Below are positions 31,872 to 34,767 of a DNA stretch of 34,767 bases, one piece after another. The notes beneath the pieces were generated by a model that saw nothing but the letters and a program-made list of their open reading frames with translations, had not been told where the DNA came from and did not search any database. Within the stretch, counting starts at the first letter, position 1. The number at the start of each line of letters is the position of its first letter. This DNA comes from an uncultured Sulfitobacter sp. (GTDB lineage: Bacteria > Pseudomonadota > Alphaproteobacteria > Rhodobacterales > Rhodobacteraceae), in contig CANLOQ010000013.1 in NCBI GenBank assembly GCA_947492925.1, positions 1 to 34,767 on the forward strand. Reading direction: 5' to 3'. A program made the translations under genes and the position numbers.

Positions 31872-32849
31872 TCAGGCGATCCGCGACAGCATCCGGCGCA
31901 CCTCGTCTACGTAATACGGCGCGGTGTGGCCGCGAAAATGAAACCCCACGTGCCCCCCGATGGGCGTCAGCGTGACCCGCTGGTCGGGGCGCGCAGGGCG
32001 GGCGATCAGATCCCGGTAGGCCGCCGCCGGGATCCACGGATCATCCGCCGCATGCAGCATCTGGACCGGCACCTCAATCGCATCCAGTCGTTGCAGCGGT
32101 GATGCCCGCCGGTAATAATCATCCGCATCCGCAAACCCGTGACGTGGCGCGGTGAACCTGTCGTCATAGGCGCGCAGCGTTCTGGGATGGGGACGGTGCA
32201 ACGACGGCCCGCTGCCCCATACCTCGGCCAGCGCCCGTTCCAGCCGCATCAGCTCGCCTACCAGCGCCCGTTCATAGACCGCATTGCGCGGCATCCCCAT
32301 CCGGGCTGACGCCGCAATCAAATCCAACGGTGCCGACACCGTCACAGCGCCGCGTACCGCACCGCGCCCCGGATGCACCGCCAGCGTGTTCAGCAGGATC
32401 ACACCGCCCATCGAAAACCCCACCGGCAGCAGCCCCGCCTCGCCCGCGACGGGCGCAAGCGTGTCAAACACATCAGCAATCGCATCCGTTTGCAGGCAAT
32501 GATAGGGAATGCGGCAGGACGCCACCGATGCCCCCGCCGCGCGCATGTTCAACCGCAGCACCCGCCGCCCTTCGGCCACCAGCGCCCGCGCGGTCAGACG
32601 CACATAGACGCTCTCGGCACTGCCCGCGACCCCGTGCATCAGCACCACCAGCGGCCCGCCCTGCCCCGGGTCATGCAACGTGCCGGTCATCTGATCCCCT
32701 GACCCGTCACCAAGCGCAAAGCGCATGTTCTGCGCAGGCCCCGCAATCGCCCCGACCCTTGGCACGATCCTATGGGCAAGCGTCTGCAAATCCCCGCCAA
32801 ACCACGGCGGTTTCTGTTTCAGCTGCGCAAGGGTCTGCTGTTCTGTCAT
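31872..32849 (-). CDS. Alpha/beta hydrolase, YheT-like
   Basis: A 325-residue alpha/beta hydrolase. The nucleophile is the serine in PVGFSMGGVILLN (about residue 139), the oxyanion region is in LVVLMHGVAGSAES, the acid is probably in LHAADDPWIP and the catalytic histidine in IGGHVGFHFRGH. The N-terminal PPWFGGDLQTLAHRI pattern is characteristic of the YheT group, whose members are probably esterases with unknown physiological substrates. The start at 32849 is chosen because the frame upstream (to 33128) runs into the oppositely directed ligase gene. It converges with the aminotransferase gene, only 4 bases between stops. Confidence 0.88.
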   Translation of the reverse strand: MTEQQTLAQLKQKPPWFGGDLQTLAHRIVPRVGAIAGPAQNMRFALGDGSGDQMTGTLHDPGQGGPLVVLMHGVAGSAESVYVRLTARALVAEGRRVLRLNMRAAGASVASCRIPYHCLQTDAIADVFDTLAPVAGEAGLLPVGFSMGGVILLNTLAVHPGRGAVRGAVTVSAPLDLIAASARMGMPRNAVYERALVGELMRLERALAEVWGSGPSLHRPHPRTLRAYDDRFTAPRHGFADADDYYRRASPLQRLDAIEVPVQMLHAADDPWIPAAAYRDLIARPARPDQRVTLTPIGGHVGFHFRGHTAPYYVDEVRRMLSRIA

Positions 32850-32905
32850 GCCTCGGCATATAATCCGGCTGCCGCACCGGACCAATACCGCACGTAACAG
32901 GCACC

Positions 32906-32936
32906 TTGACGATCCCGCCGCGCGCCCTCGTATTAA
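32906..32936 (+). promoter_or_regulatory. Possible promoter of the acyl-CoA ligase-TRAP operon
   Basis: TTGACG (32906-32911) and TATTAA (32931-32936) resemble -35 and -10 boxes, with a 19-base spacer that is longer than ideal. They lie 28 bases before the ligase start codon in the 115-base gap between divergent genes. Confidence 0.35.
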
Positions 32937-32964
32937 AGACAGACCTCTTTGACAGGATATGCCC

Positions 32965-34578
32965 ATGCCAGACTGGCCCGCCAGCATCACCAGCCGCATC
33001 GCCCCCGAAACACATTTTGGCCGCGCCAATCTAAAGTGTTTCACCGACCGCCCGGCACATCTGCCTGCCATGCTCGCGCAAGCCGTCGCGCGCAATCCGG
33101 CGGGGGATGCGCTGGTCTGCGATGACATCCGGCTCAGTTATGTGCAGCTTGATCAGCAGATCGCGGGCTATGCCGCAGGGCTTGCCGCGCAAGGGATCGG
33201 GCCGGGGGACCGGGTCGCGCTGGTGCTGGCCAACGGCCCCGCGTTTCTGCCGCTGCTGATGGGTGTTATCGCCCTTGGCGCGATTGCCGTTCCGGTCAAC
33301 GTGCGCGAAGGCACGCCGGAACTTGCGCATATCCTCAACGACTGCGGCGCGCGCATCCTGATCCATGACGGGGATATCGCTGCCGCGATGCCCGCAGCAC
33401 CGGACACACCTACCATCGAACGCCGCTTTGCCGTCGGGGCCACCGCCCCCGGTTCAGACCATATTGACGACCTTTTGCACGATCCCCGGCCCGGACACGC
33501 GCCCGCCGCCCTGGCCGAAGAAGACACCGCCGTCATCCTTTACACCTCGGGCACCACCGGCAAACCCAAAGGCGCGATGCTGACGCATTTCAACATTATC
33601 CATTCCGCGATGCATTTTGAGGCCTGTATGGAACTGGGTTCGGGCGAACGCTCGCTTCTGGCCGTGCCTGCGTCACATGTGACGGGGCTTGTCGCCACGC
33701 TTTTCACCATGCTGCGCACCGCCGGGTGCAGTGTGATCATGCGCAGCTTTACCGCCGAAGGTTTTGCGCAAACGATGGCCGCAGAGCGCGTGACCCAGAC
33801 GCTGATGGTGCCCGCGATGTACAACCTCTTTTTGCTGCGATGCACCGTTGCGGATCACGATCTGTCACACTGGCGCATCGGCGGCTATGGTGGCGCGCCA
33901 ATGGCGCAATCCACGGTCGATGCGATGGCAAAGGCCCTGCCCGATCTCAAACTGATGAACGCCTATGGTGCCACCGAAGTTACCTCGCCCGCGACAATCC
34001 TGCCGATGGGGTTTGGCGTCACGCGGTCCGACAGCGTTGGCATCTGCGTGCCCTGTGGTGACATCCGGATATGTGACAGTGACGGTCAGGATGTGCCCGA
34101 TGGGACGCCCGGCGAATTGTGGATCAAAGGACCAATGGTTGTACCCGGCTATTGGAACAACCCCGAAAAGACCGCCGCAGAGTTTCGTGGCGGATACTGG
34201 ACCAGTGGCGATGTCGGATCGCGCGACGCCGAAGGGTTTATCCGGCTGCACGATCGCCGCAAGGACATGATCATTCGTGGCGGGTACAACATCTATAGCG
34301 CAGAGGTTGAAAACACCCTGACCGCCCACGAGGACGTGATCGAATGCGCCGCCATCGGACAGCCCGATCCGGTGCTGGGTGAAAAGCTGCACGTGTTTAT
34401 CTATACCGAAGCCAAGGACCTCACGCTGGAAAATTTGCGCGCGTTTTGCGCCGCCCATCTGGCCGACTACAAACGCCCAGATTTCGCGACGTTTCAACAG
34501 ACCCCCCTGCCCCGCAACGCCAACGGCAAGATCCTCAAGAACGCCCTGCGCGCTGGCCTTTCGGCCAATTCGCCCTAG
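32965..34578 (+). CDS. AMP-binding acyl-CoA ligase
   Basis: The 537-residue enzyme activates a carboxylic acid as its adenylate and then its CoA ester. It has the P-loop-like motif LYTSGTTGKPKGAMLTH (about residues 192-208), the YGATEV motif (about 333), the segment YWTSGDVGSRDAEGFIRLHDR with its conserved aspartate, the hinge before KDMIIRGGYNIYSAEVE, and the C-terminal catalytic lysine K522 in NANGKILKNAL. ATG 32965 stands seven bases after AGGA; ATG 32959 is too close. The acid is not predictable, but dctPQM follows directly, so the ligase probably acts on what that transporter brings in. Confidence 0.92.
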   Translation: MPDWPASITSRIAPETHFGRANLKCFTDRPAHLPAMLAQAVARNPAGDALVCDDIRLSYVQLDQQIAGYAAGLAAQGIGPGDRVALVLANGPAFLPLLMGVIALGAIAVPVNVREGTPELAHILNDCGARILIHDGDIAAAMPAAPDTPTIERRFAVGATAPGSDHIDDLLHDPRPGHAPAALAEEDTAVILYTSGTTGKPKGAMLTHFNIIHSAMHFEACMELGSGERSLLAVPASHVTGLVATLFTMLRTAGCSVIMRSFTAEGFAQTMAAERVTQTLMVPAMYNLFLLRCTVADHDLSHWRIGGYGGAPMAQSTVDAMAKALPDLKLMNAYGATEVTSPATILPMGFGVTRSDSVGICVPCGDIRICDSDGQDVPDGTPGELWIKGPMVVPGYWNNPEKTAAEFRGGYWTSGDVGSRDAEGFIRLHDRRKDMIIRGGYNIYSAEVENTLTAHEDVIECAAIGQPDPVLGEKLHVFIYTEAKDLTLENLRAFCAAHLADYKRPDFATFQQTPLPRNANGKILKNALRAGLSANSP

Positions 34579-34638
34579 GCCCCGTGGGAAGGCTGGGCCG
34601 AAACGGTCCGTCTGGCAATCAACTGGGGAGGAAACTTT

Positions 34639-34767
34639 ATGACCTTTGCAGAAGGATCGACGGCGCTTGCGTTTTCGCTGGGGACGACCATCGCGCTGGC
34701 CGCATCACCACTGGCCGCACAGAACCTGAACTTCGCCTACGGCTATCCCGCCACATCCGCCATCGGC
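34639..34767 (+). CDS. dctP: TRAP solute-binding protein DctP, 5' part (continues at base 1)
   Basis: The start of dctP: ATG 34639 follows a strong GGGAGGAA ribosome-binding site by 5 bases. The 43 codons seen here encode a signal peptide (ALAFSLGTTIALAASPLAAQ, cleavage near residue 27) and the first mature strand LNFAYGYP. The last 77 bases repeat the window start, and the frame continues there in phase, giving one 385-residue protein. The N-terminus lacks the usual positive charge (MTFAEGST), which is unusual for a signal peptide. Confidence 0.92.
   Translation, partial: MTFAEGSTALAFSLGTTIALAASPLAAQNLNFAYGYPATSAIG
34691..34767. repeat. Terminal direct repeat, right copy
   Basis: Identical over 77 bases to positions 1-77. 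See the left copy: it marks the overlap of a circular sequence. Confidence 0.93.

Noticed and set aside
32850-33128. Extended N-terminus of the alpha/beta hydrolase
   Set aside because: The extension runs into the divergent ligase gene and lacks family similarity before residue MTEQQ.
1-34767. CRISPR arrays, rRNA genes or further tRNAs
   Set aside because: No regularly spaced repeats with unique spacers and no rRNA or other tRNA sequences were recognised on either strand.

Overview
The window looks like one complete circular plasmid of about 34,690 bp. Its first 77 bases are repeated exactly as its last 77 bases, and the gene for a TRAP solute-binding protein runs off the right end and continues in frame at the left end. 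The replication genes (a DnaA-like plasmid initiator facing away from a parAB operon), the many TRAP and tripartite tricarboxylate (TTT) transporter genes, the high G+C and the gene styles point to an alphaproteobacterium of the Rhodobacterales (Roseobacter group). That placement is inference; no rRNA or chromosomal marker is present.

Layout, left to right. (1) 34639-34767 plus 1-3030: TRAP transporter dctPQM, preceded by an acyl-CoA ligase (32965-34578). (2) 3031-6635: plasmid backbone, with an FNR-box-like palindrome, three parS-like palindromes, parB and parA (minus strand), an origin-like region with helically phased GTGAC repeats, and the DnaA-like replication initiator (plus strand). 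(3) 6632-12204: a selenocysteine module running directly out of the initiator gene through a 4-base overlap: selA, selB, tRNA-Sec, a thioredoxin-domain protein, and a UGSC-type selenoprotein whose in-frame TGA (11925-11927) is followed by a SECIS-like hairpin and, at the end of the operon, a strong terminator. (4) 12263-14083: a secreted DUF4394 protein and a RES/Xre toxin-antitoxin pair. (5) 14308-16753: a LacI-type regulator and xylose isomerase. (6) 16992-18700: an IS1595-family element with three coupled passenger genes. (7) 18711-23793: homoprotocatechuate meta-cleavage genes hpaFEDGH with the divergent regulator hpaR. (8) 23790-31867: a Tm-1-like protein, an aldehyde dehydrogenase, a tctCBA transporter and a divergent IclR regulator with a class III aminotransferase. 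(9) 31872-32849: a YheT-like alpha/beta hydrolase.

The most unusual part is the selenocysteine module. The plasmid carries the decoding machinery (SelA, SelB, tRNA-Sec) and one apparent client selenoprotein, but no selD, so selenophosphate must come from the host chromosome. It is physically and probably translationally tied to plasmid replication. The client has a UxxCxxC centre (UGSCTTC) that resembles the active-site segment of glycine reductase GrdB, and it sits next to a thioredoxin-fold protein with its own CxxC, which suggests a redox pair of unknown substrate.

The rest of the plasmid is catabolic cargo: uptake of carboxylates (TRAP, TTT), CoA activation, oxidation and transamination, and cleavage of homoprotocatechuate. 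The hpa set lacks hpaI, and an IS lies at its 3' end. Neither a relaxase nor a type IV secretion gene is seen, so transfer would need help or another route.
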